64,000 nucleotides of DNA from assembly GCF_024586455.1 (NCBI RefSeq), contig NC_065920.1:77182215-77246214 (forward strand), written 5' to 3'. The translations under genes and the position numbers were made by a program. Below, one piece after another: positions 38,881 to 51,800 of this stretch (position 1 is the first letter of the stretch; each line of letters starts with the position of its first letter). The stretch comes from Bactrocera neohumeralis (lineage: Eukaryota > Arthropoda > Insecta > Diptera > Tephritidae). The notes below the pieces were generated by a model. The model was not told the DNA's origin. It searched no databases and saw only the letters and a list, made by a program, of their open reading frames with translations.

Positions 38881-41800
38881 ATTGTGGGAACGTGGACTTA
38901 AAATACGTTACAAAAATAAGAAATCAGCTAAGGACTTGCATTGAGCCAACAAAAACTTCCAAGTTCTCTCAAACTGAATGAAGTATCATTAAAGTTTGAA
39001 AAAACTCCCGAATAAATGAGCGTGTCTTGCAGACATACTATAAATGAAACAACTGAGACACTCTTGTATTTTCGATTATCTTTCTGAATATATCTTTATT
39101 TGTATATACATATGTACATACATATGTATTGAAGTATATGAAAGTATCCTCAGTAGTGAGATGTCGTTTTTTTCCATTTTCTTTCGTCAAACTTAAGTTT
39201 TTAATTTCGTTTGACAGCGTTTAACAGTCACGTTCCGTTAGCGATGCTTTTCTCTATTCTTCCTTGGCTTTATTAATTTCACTGTCAACAACTGTCGCAA
39301 TAATTAAATTTAGTAACAATGTCAATTTGTCTGCTTTATTGATGATGCTACGGACGAAGGAGGGTAAAAAGTCTTGCGACAGTTCTTAACTTTCGAATTC
39401 GCGTTTTTCTTTTTTTCAATTCGGCGGATAATTCATTAAACTTGTTTTTGTGTTTTTTTTTTTTGTTTTAGGTTTATTACTTGATAATAGAAAGTTATAC
39501 ATAGAAAATGGAAACATATTAAGATCATATTGGCGAGCACAAACATTTATATTGGTTTTAACTCGAATGAAAAATCGGCAACCACACTCTTCTTATCAAG
39601 TTACTTGGGTTTCGTTGAGTAAAACATGGCCTATTTCTATAATTTTTATTCACACATAAAACGAAATATTTTATACAAACTTTTTACTATTCCAAATATA
39701 TGTACATACATATTATAAAAATATTTTGTGAAATTTTTTAAAGTAAATATTCAGAACTCCATGTTGTCAGCAGAACTTCTTACAGGATCACACGAAGTAA
39801 AAAGAGCAAGCTTTCAAGGCTGTCTCTCCAAAACTATTATTAAAGTTGAGAATTTAAGATAGTATTCTATATATGTTTTAGAATTAAATGAGTTAATAAA
39901 AACAAGCTTTTTTGAAGCCATGAAAGCCATGTAACCCCTTATGTGCCCTCATCTAGTAAAAGCCTAAAAAAGGCTACTATCTGAAAACTGTCGGTTTAAA
40001 AATTGAGTATGTTATTTTTAAAACTATAAACTATCGAAACATGAAAAAAATAATGTCACACTGGGTGACTCCCATAATAATACAGAAGCTTTTCTAACAC
40101 TGAAAGAAATACTAAAATGATACTGGAAGTATTATGATTTGTGACAAGTCGAAATTGAGAATCTCAAGTATTGCCTATTCTATTAGCAGTCGTATAACTA
40201 GCTGTGTACATATAAATAACTGCTGAACAATTTCTGATTTCTGACACCATACATGCCCCCGCCCCCGAAAAGATTTCACACCATGTTCATGTGATCGATT
40301 TTAAAATGGGTTGTTGAACTTATTTGAATGTTAAGTCAGCAGTAGCGGTGGTGAGGGTAGCGCGTAGATGCCACCATATATTGGATTTTTCTGAACAGTG
40401 GATACCATCCACTCACACACACATACGCACGCAAGAACATGTGTGAAGTAATGCTCTTATTTGCCCTGCTACTTTGGCATGCCAATACGGCCATGCTGCA
40501 ATGGCTCGAATGTCAGTCACACATATACATACATACATTTACTTTTGAACATATGTACATATGTATAATACTTGTGAGTATTAAAGTTGCGCTGATGACG
40601 GCGATGATGTGAAAGATGTGTTAAGCATGGTTTTGCTTGTATGATTATTTGTAACAAAAGCTTTCTTCAACTTTGTTGCTTTTGTTGTTGATAAATGTAA
40701 TACTATTTAATATTTGTCATTGTCACTAACAACAACAAACCGCAGCGCATACGCGTTGAGCAAGTTGACGATAGCTACGACGACGACACGATGACACTTG
40801 CTTATTTTCTTCACACAATTCCAGCTTACACTTGCAATGTCATGTCAGCTATGCGTTGTCTGTCCATGTGTAAAATGTTGCTTGTGTTGCTTTTAAAATG
40901 CTCATGCGAGTATTAAGAAAAGTTTCCCTGCGCTATGTTACTACTTATGTACAAGCTTACGTCGTTTTTTCGTTGCTGCTATTTTGACAGTTGTTGCTGT
41001 CACAGCTTTCAGAATTATTACAGACAAGCGGTAGCAGCGCAACCTGCCTGCCCTTTGCTGTGTGGAAATCAATTTTCCACTCTCTCATCATCATCATCAT
41101 CATCACTGTCATACCCTCACACCGTCACACCACTCCCTTTTTGATTTTATGTTGCTTAAATTGATCTCGGTGTTCGGTGGTGCGTGCACGCCAGTGACCC
41201 CTTCCCAGTTACTACAGATCTCTACGCATGTGTCTGTATGGAATCCGCTATGTGAAAGTGAATAAAGAAGCAATGAGCGAGGGCCCCAACAGCCAGCTAC
41301 ACCCAAATTGCCCTTATAAAGCTTTCATTATATGACAATATGGGAATTTATTTATATTCCTAGGTCTCCGTTGGCGTGATGAAGGGTTAGCTTTTGGTTG
41401 CTGTGTTGCGAGAACTTTCAATTCACCAGTCACCATTTACTGTTACTCATAGTTTTAATTTAGCTGCTCTATTTTGTAATTAGTTTAGTTGGTACTAAAT
41501 GTTTCTTTGGTGCGCGGGGAGTGGTTCACTCGCGTTTAACTTCCGTTCAAATTCGCTTCCTCTACGACCGCTTTGCTTCGTATATGCGAAATGTTATGTA
41601 TACCCATAATGCGAAAGTTATACACGTTTTACAACAACATCATTTACTCAACGGTACCACTCCCAGTTCTTGACATAACGGGTATAACTTGGTTTGTTTG
41701 TTTGAAAGCCTACTGTGCTGTCGGTCGGTCGGTCGGTCGGTCGGTCGTTCGTTACTCGGTTTGTCTGTCTTTGGCTTGCTCGTCTACAGCAGCATAACGC

Positions 41801-42449
41801 CTTGTCTGCTACGCGGTTGTGGGTGTGAGTGTGTTTATGAGACACGTAAAGTGCGGCTGAAAAGTGGGTGGCTGCCTGTGGGAGTAGTCGTTGATGAGAG
41901 GTCGTCGGTGGCGAAGGCGTTGCAATGTCGTACGGTGGGTGACTCCTACGCTTTGAACTTTGAAAATTGATTTGTAGCTGCTAAAAGGCTCGGCTGCTGT
42001 TGTTGTTTTGGCGTGCTTTGGTGTTGACAGTCACTTGCTGCGAGTGCATTAAAGCGACCGACCTCAACGCGCGCTTCATTAAAATTACTTCATTCGCACA
42101 CGACCACACCGACACTCGTATCGATATACCGTTATGTGGACCTGTACTGTGTATCGCATTTAGTTGATTGGTTGTGGGTTTCTTTTAACGCCTCTTAGTT
42201 TATTTTTCACTTGCATTTCTCAATATACATTCTTAGTGGTTTTATAATTAGATTTCATCGTTGTAATGAGTTTTTAACGTGATTTTAAGATATTTTTTTT
42301 TTTTGTAGTTGGTTGGTACTGCCTACAAGTGTCATAAGTTATTAAAACATGTTGATTAGATTTATTCGTAATGTCATTGTTGAGAGCTCCGCTAATTGAT
42401 TTATATTAAAGATCAAAAGTTTCGGCGTCGGTTTCTAATATTTGGTATA
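38881..42449. other. Probable spi intron, no gene seen
   Basis: Unique-looking AT-rich sequence with short simple repeats: (CAT)n near 41087-41107 and (GGTC)n at 41721-41750. ACATATGT motifs occur near 39107 and 40548. A homopyrimidine tract precedes 39470. No coding or RNA gene is supported. Confidence 0.45.
41721..41750. repeat. (GGTC)n microsatellite
   Basis: Six to seven consecutive TCGG units followed by TCGTTCGTT. Confidence 0.9.
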
Positions 42450-43863
42450 CTGTGTGTGTGTGCTATCATTATTAAAGTTTTTATTACAACGCCATCTTTA
42501 ATACATTAGTAAAAGTTTTATTATAGAATTCAAGGCCCTTATTATAAGAGTTTAACTTAGTATTAATAATAAACGAAAACTAAACAGCCAAAAATAATAC
42601 ACTTAAACTAAAAATAACCGGCAACAACCGTTGTTTGTTTTTAATACTTATTTCGGGGAAGCGCCAAATATGCTTTGGAAATCGTTACTATTCAAGAGAC
42701 TGAGTGTAGTAAAACATATTTTTTTATATCATTATTGTTTGTTTTGAGGTTAAGTCGCTAAAATATCAAAATTTGTAATGGGTAAGTGAACAACCACTGA
42801 AACGGTTAAAAAATCATATTAGATTTGCATAAAAAAGGTTAATCTTTGCGCGAAATCAGATAAATAGTTGGAAGACACTATTGCACAATAAAAAAAAATA
42901 TTGGTAAACATGGTAAACATCAGACTGTTTAAAATTTGTCACGACCAGGCCGATCAAAGCGCCTTACTGACACTGAAGTGCGATCAATAGTACAGGAAGT
43001 AAAAACAAATCCAGCTTTAAACGCTGTTCAAATATCAAAAGATATAGCGGAGACATCGGGTAAACCAGTAAGTGCCAGTACAATAAGGAGAACATTGCAC
43101 AGAAGCGGTTTGCATGGACGAGTACTATGCCAAAAGCCCTATACATCAATGGCGAATCAACAGATGAACTTGGAATTTGGAAAAAGTATACAAACTTCTG
43201 GAAAACTCGAAAAATTCGAAATATTTGAATCGAAAAAAAACCCTCCTAAAATTTGGCGTTCCAAAAATAAAGCACGGTGGAAAATCGGTAATGGTCTGAG
43301 GCTGTATGACAGTATCTGGTGTTGGGAATTTCGTTTCTATTGAGTCCACGATTACCAAATTGGATTATTTCAACATTTAAAAAAAATAACGTTGCTCAAA
43401 GCATTGACCCAGACATTAATCCTATCGAGCATCTGTGGGAGCCCCTTGACCGAAAAATCAGGCAGAAGGACATTTCAAGCAAGGTCTACCTAAATAAGGC
43501 TTTGATTGAAGAATGGAGCAAAATGACCCCAGAATTTACAAAAAATGTTGCAGAATACATGCCTAGAAGAGTAAGTGAGGAAGGAAAGTAAACAAAATAG
43601 TAGAATGAATATTAGTTTAGTTTATATACATAGATTTTAACTTTACATAACTCTGTTTACTTTTTTCTGACGCAAAAAAACGAGAGTATTTTTAGTTTAA
43701 GTGAATTATTTTCGGCTGTGTTTAGTTTTCGTTTATTATTAATACTAAGTTAAACTCTTATAATATCGGCCTTGAATTCTATTATTATTGTATTAAAGAT
43801 GGCGTTGTAATAAACACTTTAATATTGATAGAATTGCTGTTTACTTATTTTTGACGCTCACAG
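42450..43863 (+). mobile_element. Tc1-family transposon with long inverted repeats, inactivated
   Basis: Inverted arms at about 42450-42616 and 43863-43693 are about 165 bases and highly similar. Both read ATTACAACGCCATCTTTAAT, then TATAAGAGTTTAACTTAGTA, then AACGAAAACTAAACA. Termini CTGTG...CACAG lie next to TA on both sides. Inside, a frame from about 42936 gives Tc1 transposase pieces: SRPGRSKRLTDTEVRSIVQE, SASTIRRTLHRSGLHGRV and KPYTSMANQQMNLEF. After a gap come DPDINPIEHLWEPLDRKI and EWSKMTPEFTKNVAEYMPRR. The N-terminus has stops and most of the catalytic core is deleted. The long arms recall Bari-like Tc1 elements. Confidence 0.85.
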
Positions 43864-43884
43864 TATGTCTTGTGATAGTTAAAG

Positions 43885-43985
43885 GCGTTTATACCCTGAA
43901 CATGGTTTATTAAGTTTGTAATATCAAGTAGGAAACATCGCAAACCTTCTATTTATATATATCTAATTTATAGATATAACGAACT
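43885..43985 (+). repeat. Truncated copy of the TATACCCTG dispersed repeat
   Basis: TATACCCTGAACATGGTTTA near 43891, then ATTTATATATATCTAATTTATAG and GAATCGATTTAG, match the start of the repeat in the EPT1 intron. The copy stops abruptly at the LINE tail that follows. Confidence 0.6.
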
Positions 43986-43989
43986 GAAT

Positions 43990-44360
43990 CGATTTAGTTG
44001 TTATTGCTGTTGTAACGGGTACCTAATCCCCGTTAGGATGGTAAGGACTATAGGGAGAGGGGTGTCAGATGTGTAGTGTTAGCAGGGCATGTAAAGAAGT
44101 GATTAGTGTTATGCGGGGACTCGTTGCACGCTGGACATACATATGTATGTAGTATGTTTGATATGTCAGGGTCGATTCTAGGTAAGTAAGAGTTTAACCT
44201 GCTATAGTATACAGAACGAAGCTGCGCACGAGTGACTTTCGATTCTCGGCAACTCAAGTCTTCGTCTGCAATGGGTGGTAGTTTGACTCCAAGTACGCCA
44301 TTCACTGAAAGGGAGTCGATGAAGGTGTTAATGGCTCCACTTTGAGTGGCGGTCAGTGCA
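43990..44360 (-). mobile_element. 3' end of a jockey-type LINE
   Basis: On the minus strand the frame 44305-44048 encodes the cysteine/histidine tail found at the end of jockey-type reverse transcriptases: AQLRSVYYSRLNSYLPRIDP, then CPACNESPHNTNHFFTCP. It then shifts frame to YHPNGD and a stop. The element ends GGGGATTAGGTACCCGTTAC followed by an ACAACAGCAATAAC tail. It is 5'-truncated and thus dead. Confidence 0.8.
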
Positions 44361-45430
44361 TGATCTTACTTGGACAGTAGTGAACTTTAATCCTTTGTAA
44401 TACCAAACAATTCCTTAAAATTGATCACTCATAAATCGAGGAAGTGTTTTAAGCTTAATATTAATCCCAGCCACTTCCCAGGTTCGTCGAAGGTATGCCA
44501 ACCGAGTTATTGACGAATGCTGGCTAATAGAGAAAAAAAAAGAGTCGAAATGATTCCATCCCGCCCGCCTACCTATAGGTTTGGCAAAAAGCGTCTGAGA
44601 AAACAATTTATCGCATTGCATCTGAGTCTATTGGATAGTATTCAGTCCAAACATCCAGTATTACGGTGGGATGAACTTTGCTCAGAGCAAGTAAAGCAAA
44701 GAATCTCTGGCGTCCCATTTTGAACCAGAAGGATCTCCCAGCAGTACAAGTTGTGGCCGTTGACGTGTGCTTGCTCAGCTCACGGGAGGTCTATAGAGCT
44801 CACGAGACAGCGGAATACCGACTCGTTTGTAATTGGATGCAATTGAACTAATGATGCCTTTCACAACAAGTGTAATAGGTAAGAAGCTTGATGCTAATGC
44901 TAAAGATGTCATGTCACTCCTTGAATAGCTGTGAACACCCAGTGAGCTAGCTCAAGGCCAGTATCGAAGTGAATGCACAACTCTGCGGAGTAGTACATAT
45001 ACTGCTGCATTGATGACAGCCCCCTCCGCTTGAAATACACTACTTGTGGTCTGGTAGCCTGAAACTAGGGTGGACGGAGAGCTCTAGACAGAAGACTACC
45101 TTCTACCGTCTCTTCTAAATTCGATTCATCTGTGATATTGAGGAAATTTCGATGATTGGTGTCGAGTTAACAGTTCTTGGCTGGATAAAAATCCAGGTCC
45201 AGTTACTTAGACCCGACTGTTGTGGGAACGGCTATAACGCCTTTGCCCCACCCGCAGACTGTGTGCCTTGACTTCGAATCCAATTTATTAATAAAGCTGG
45301 CTTTCCTTCGCCAGGCCTCCGCCAGAGTCTTAGCAACATGCTAGTTTTATCTTATTCGTGGATGATCGATTGTCTGGTATTTTTGCATGTCTTGCTTCCG
45401 TTTTCGAGACGATCATTTCTTATTTTGTTA
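44361..45430. other. Unassigned, possibly repeat-derived sequence
   Basis: A 68-residue plus-strand frame at 44517-44723 (RFGKKRLRKQFIALHLSLLD) has protein-like composition but no family I recognise. AGACCCGACTGTTGTGGGAA near 45209 recurs as AGACCCGACTATTGTGGGAA near 38872, which marks an unidentified dispersed element. No gene call is made. Confidence 0.35.
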
Positions 45431-48400
45431 ATTGTGCTAATATTTTGTAATTGTAGTAAGGGTTGGTTAGTTCAACGCCCTAACATCGTTAATTTTGCCT
45501 TGTGATTTTGGCTTTGACTTGACGCTGTTGCACTTTGTTCCTTTTTTATTGTTTTGTTCTACTTTTTTCTCATAGGTTGTGTTGACGCAAAGTCTCAGCG
45601 TCAGTTTTGTCCAGTCTAGACTTATTAAAAATGTTATGAAATACATATACACTTTCTATAAGAGCAGAGTCTGCTGATTTACGAACCCGTTTTTTTAATT
45701 TTTTGTTGTTTTAATATTATTATTTTTATATTCCTTATACATTGCATATCGCGATATGTTGTTGCAGTACCGCATAATTTTCCTAAAAGAGCATCGAATC
45801 CCTTATATAAACACCAATGACAAAAAGTTGAGCAGTAATTCCTTGAAAACATTTCCAACACGTTTTTTTTTGTAATTCACCAATTCAGCAACACAGTACG
45901 CTTTTGGCGCCAATTTGTGCCGCATCTTCGAAAACAAAGTCATGGTAACGCCAAAACAAATAATAAGAGAATACATGCATACAAACATATGCAACTACAT
46001 ATATGTACATATGTACATACACATATGTGCATATATTGTTGATGTCTGCGGCTGCTGCTGTCCTTCATCGAGTTCAAAGAATTCCTTACTTCAAAGGCCT
46101 TAAGTCCTCAGCGTTCCTTGAACCCATTTTTCAAAGTCATTTATAAAAGTAACAAAAACAGAGCGCAATGGCAAAAAAGTAGCATACCAAATCAGACAGA
46201 CAGACAGCCAAAGAGACAAAAGAACTAATCAAGACTTTGTATGGATAGCATAGCATGGATGGCATAACTTACCTATGCGGCAGAGCCAGACAAACATAGT
46301 GTAGTCCTCGTGGGAAGGAATTTCATGGCGTGTTATTTGCAATGCCTGTGAACTCCGCCTTCAAAATGGGCAATGCGCTGCATACCGCATTTCATATAGG
46401 CACAACTAACCGTACGCGCATCATCATAACAGGAAAGCAGTGCTGTGTGCTGAAGATCGCGTATGCTTAAACGACTGTGTGTGTGTGCGATCGTATGCGT
46501 ACGCTTGTGCTTATGCATGTGTGGCATTTAGATTTGTGCGCGTTAAAGTATGCTTTATAGTAGAACTAATCGGAATCATGCGTTCGCTGGGCGATCTTGC
46601 AGTCATTGCCTTCGCCGCGGCAATGATTGCAAACAACACAACACAGCTTGATGTGCTTGATCTCCTGGTTTGTTGTACGATTTTCTTATTTTGATCGCGC
46701 TCCTGCGCCGTTGGTATGGAGTTGGAGCGGGCATTTATACAATTCATGGATTCCATGAACGAATTCCTTTATGCGCGACACATACACACACACTATGTTG
46801 TTGTTGTTGCATTGCTGTTGAGTTGTTGCAACCGCTGCTGCAGCTGCCGCGCTCCAACTACACTTTTTCTTATTTCTTGTTTACGTCGTATATGCCTACC
46901 GGTGCGGTTGTTGTTGTATTTGGTGTTGTTGGAGGTGGTGATGCTGCTTTAAAAAGGCAATAGACTTCTTGGAATGCCAAAGTTGTTTACTTGTGTTTTG
47001 CAGTGCTTTTTCCGCTTGCCATAAGCGTGCATAAATTCGCTTCATCTGATACTAGGCCTAAACGGCACTCGTATGTACATACATATGTATGCTTGTAGTT
47101 ATGTGTTTTTATACAAGCGTACGCGCATAGTTTTACGACTTGCTGATCCGCCTGGTATTAATGGATTTATATTACCATAAACTAAATAATTTTTGCATGC
47201 TTCGTTTGCGCTTCGGCACTGTTAATTAGCTTTGATACGCCACCAGAGTCCGTTTACCTTATGCGATCTATAAAAATTGGGTATGGGACGACGCTTTTAT
47301 CGTTTTTTTTTCATATTTTCGTATTATAATTTTTATTGCTACCTTTTTAATTGCAGCGTTAGTTCGAAGTCGTCTTTTGCAGTTCCGCAATTTGGTATAT
47401 ATTTTTAATGCTATTTCGCTGTTCTTTCCCCCTTTTCAGACTTGATAAGTTACTCATTAAATATATCGCGTGCACTTTGCATTTGTCTCCATTTTTTCCA
47501 TCTGGCATTTTTGCGGTTAACACAGCGCGCTGGCGGTCTAGCCAGCCAGGGCTCCCCTACTTTATTTATATCGAGTTAGTTATATTTTTAGAAGGTCTTC
47601 TTATTGCGTTATTCGAGTATGAAAAATTAAACTATTAAAACTGTGCACCTTAATACCGCCGCTCCATAGTGGGTATAATTATCATTAAGCAACATGCTTG
47701 TGGCCGCTCATCAAAAAGGGGGAAGTTGATTTTCCAGTACTCCACTTGGCTTACTATAGTTTATGTTTCAATGCTGCCACACGCTAAATAGCATAATGCT
47801 GTCAATGCGCAAACGTCGTTGACCCTTCTGCACATGTGCAGCATATTCCTAGCGCTCAAATCGCTTTGCTTGTAGTTGCCGGCGTTGCTTCATGATTTTG
47901 TGCTTTGCATGCATGACTCTTTGCAATTTTTTCACCCCTTTGGTTGTGCGACTTTTGCTGCTATTTTTAGCGCTATTGCAACATAGTATTAAGTAAGAAG
48001 AAGTATGCAAAAATGTCTAACGAGAAATATAAAATAGTTGATTTTAGAACCGCCAACTTTTGCAAAGAAGAAGCTACTGCTGGTCCAATATTGTAAGCCG
48101 TTACCAGTTTATAAACGTGCAGAATTAAAGCAGGTAGATCGAACTGCTTGCGATAATCCGAGAGTTTGTTACGGCGTGCCAGTTTCTATAATAACTTCGA
48201 ATATTATTGTCTTTGGATTGTTACAGGTTACAATTGTCGCTTACAAAGGATGACTCACACATGTCCTGTGGTTTGGCAATTTACTTTCTACCTAAATTTC
48301 TGAGAACCGAGGAAAGTAACAGATTCAATGTGCTCTTATTGTCCATTGTCAGCATTCGTTTCGAATTTTTCCCACACGATGTTTTTCGTTGAGGAATGTG

Positions 48401-48689
48401 TACGTACAACGTTCTTTACATATGTATGTATTCACAAGTGTATACACACAATGCAATCAATTACCGTTCCATGGTCAATACCAAAAATATGTTGCGAAAA
48501 TTCCTCAGTCATTGCATGTGTGTCCACAAGAAACACGTTTTTCTGCACACCACGATCATTTGGCTTGGCTTAATGGAAAAGTATGCGGAAAACCGTTAAA
48601 TCGGCACAGCGTGTGCGCGCAACGCCTCTTCCGAAGTGTAGTGAGTTGTGAAATACGAAGTACAATAAAATTTTTATATGATCAAATTT
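45431..48689. other. Probable spi intron, no gene seen
   Basis: AT-rich, with ACATATGTACATATGTACAT-type tracts near 45995-46030 and 47065. A few low-complexity ORFs are judged to be chance. No RNA gene is recognised. Confidence 0.45.
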
Positions 48690-48855
48690 GACCCGGACTG
48701 AAAAAAATAATACAATTTCACACGTATTTTAATACTTGAGGCTTTATAATACAAAATAGGGTCTGAGTCAATACAATCATGGGAACATCCAAATTACCAT
48801 GTACCCGTTCTACGACTGGTTTTGGATTGCCTTTAAGGAAATATTCAAGTTCCTG
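48690..48855 (-). mobile_element. Small mariner-type C-terminal fragment
   Basis: Minus-strand sequence shows the same kind of GGTAATTTGGATGTTCCC and TTGTATTGACTCAGACCC arrangement as the C-terminal part of the 38.3-38.9 kb mariner remnant. It is short and has no open frame. Confidence 0.4.
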
Positions 48856-51800
48856 AATGTATACTTCAAAAATCGTACTAAAAAAATTACTAAAAAGGAG
48901 TTATACGTGGAAGAAATCAGAATATCCCGGTGCTGGAATGAAAATGAAGGATTCCTCAGAATGGGATTGTGATGACCTACAGTGTCTTCAGGAATTTTGG
49001 TTGTTTCGGTTTCGGCTCAGTTTTGAGGCGTCGCTCGCTACATTATTAGGCAGCTCCGAGGTCATGTTCATAAAGCCACATCGCGCCAATAGTAATGATT
49101 CATTTGATGAATGTAGGGTTATCTCTTACAACCTCTACTGGACGTAAATTCTGAAAAATATGCAGGTTTTTTCGTACATGTCTAGCAATGAAATGCATTA
49201 TAACCGAAACAGTAAACAAAATGTGTTGAGTTGAGACCTTACCTCATCTTACCTTATTTTCTAGTTTTGAAAAAATTTTACCACTCCTTTCTTCGATTAG
49301 CCAATACATCTAAGACATCTAGTCGATTCGGAGCTTCTGGCTCCTAAATGTATACTACGCAAGTTATTTATTACTCATACTAGCAGACAGATTGTTATCG
49401 ATATCCAAGTTTGCGTCTACCTAACTGAATACCTTCCGCCCTCTGCCCCGCTGGTGAAGCTTACACCCATATATGTATGTAGGGTAAGCAGCATGTATCT
49501 ATACATTTGACAATCTCTGTGCGAGCATTAAGTCGGATCGGAGCACATGTATAGAGACGTACACGCATATACACATAGAAATGTGGTTGTACCTGACCAA
49601 CCAACCAAGTCTTCGTCCCACAAGAATTCTCAGAATTCTTGACAACATTCCATGGCGTGGAGTGGTCTACCAAGCGTGCTTTTGCTAACACACAAACACA
49701 CCCACATACATACACACAGGCATGCGCTTCGGCACCAAACACTACCGCTATCAGCACCTTCTATACACCAAACTCGTTGCGTCGTTTGCACATCTCATCG
49801 TCGCGTTCGACGACGACATGAACTTGGTGTCTTTGATCGCTGATCATTAATACGCGTGCGCGCACAGAAAATTAGCCACAAAAAATGCAAAAGCGCGATG
49901 ATCGTCATGCGCGCAAAGATAATTATCAATTCGCCTTTTTTTTTGTTGTGTGTGTGTGCCAGTCAACCTGTGGGGTGGAGAGCCCCACAAAGTATACGCG
50001 GTGCTGTGCTTGTAGTATATGCCCCGCCAAAAATGTAAATAAACCTGTGGCGGCGCCTTGCCGTTGCTGATTGTTTTTGTTGTTGTTGGCGCTACAGTGT
50101 TTCTATTAAAAATTGGATAAATGGTGGGAATTTGTAGTTTAAATTAATTTTTGGTTTGAGAAAAATATATTTTGAAATATGGCGGCTCATTTTTGAGTTT
50201 GTTATATTTTCGAATCTGAAAACTACTTCGCAACCTTGGATTTTCGATTTCTCTAGCATTAAAAATTTATAATTGAATTTTGTTTATTTAATTTTTATTA
50301 AAAAACAAATGAAATAAAAAGGCTTTTAATTATTTTTATAATTAATTTTTGATAAATAAGATAAAAATATATGTACATAAATAAAATAAAATGCTATAAT
50401 AAGACAAAAAACAGTAAAAAATAATAATTTGACCAAAATGGAGGACGAAGTAAATTTAATTACTTATTTAATATTTTTTTTTATTTCTCAATGGAATTAA
50501 AAATGTAATTTTTCATTTTTAAATTCATTATTCGGGAATAGAAATTTTAAATTTATTTTGAATTACGATTTTCGGAGTAAAAAATATTAATTGAACTTAA
50601 ATTCAATTATTGCTTTAATCATTGCAACCCTGATTGCATCTACAATAACACAATTTTGCTTGTGAATATTATGTAAAGTTCGAATTTTAAGTAATGAAAC
50701 TTTATTCCGTTTATTCCGACAATTTTTATGCTCCTTTTATGATTATTTAATGTTGTTGTTTACCTTAGTATTCCAACTGCAGTTGTATATTTTCCCCCAC
50801 ACGCCCTGGCTTTGATGTCACTGGGCGTTATGCTCACTTCTGCTTATTTATTTACATATGCATATACATATGTTTGTATGTATGTGTGTGCAATGTTTTT
50901 GCTGTTGAGTTCACGTGTGTTTTTTTTTTACCTTTTCCCTGTCATTCACTTCAGTTTTCGCTGTCATGCAATATTGTTTATTATATTCACTCAATATACA
51001 TATGTATGTATACATGTGTATGTGTATGTTTATTTAATTCATTTTTTATTTTTATATGTGATTCTGTTATGCCTTTCATATTCGCATTCGCTTGTTTTAA
51101 ACAAGCCCTTCAACTGGTTGCCTACAACAACTGCAGTGCCCATGCGAACACACATAGAAATGTACATATGTATGTCTGTATGTTTGAGGTGTATTAAAAA
51201 TATGCTCACCAAAGTCAGTCATTATCATGTTATGCTTCACACACATGCACAAAGCTACAAAAACAACATTGGCTTTATCATTATCAACGACGCCGGTTAA
51301 CTTCATTATGGCGTTTGTACAACGACCCAATGCTGGAAATGTGCCTTGTGTTATTTGCCTTGCCTCCTTGGCTTTGGAACAGCAAAACAACCCGCCGTGG
51401 CATGGAAGTTTTTTGGAGGGAAAAAATCTTGGCGTCGTTTTTCAAGTTTTGCTTTGTGCCGTCTTTTGTTTTTGTCAAAGTTGCTCTGAACGATTATTTT
51501 GTTTTCATTTTCTGCAGTTCCTCTTTAATGTTTTAAGTTTTTTTTGTATTTTCGCAGTGCTTGGCTTCATATCTTTGACGTTGGTTTCTGTTGGATTTTC
51601 GCTTGTAAAGATGGTTATTCGAAATGTGTAGTCTTTGAGTAGTATTTTGAGTAATAATTCAATTTTAAATATTTGTTGCTTTACATATAACTCTCTTTGA
51701 GAAATCGTTGGTGATTTTAAAATGGTTATAAAATTTTAAAATACTTCAAGCGCCTGATTGTATACTTCGCAAATTGTCATGTAAATTTGATTATTATTAT

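Noticed and set aside
44517..44723. 68-residue basic frame near the LINE tail
   Set aside because: Protein-like composition but unrecognised and next to repeats; left unassigned rather than called a gene.
48857..49147. 96-residue plus-strand frame
   Set aside because: Directly follows mariner debris and has no domain; may be transposon-derived but not supportable.
50812..51300. 162-residue plus-strand frame, hydrophobic
   Set aside because: Rich in Tyr/Phe/Val from ACATATGT-type repeats and T-rich DNA; overlaps another open frame of equal quality; no family signature.
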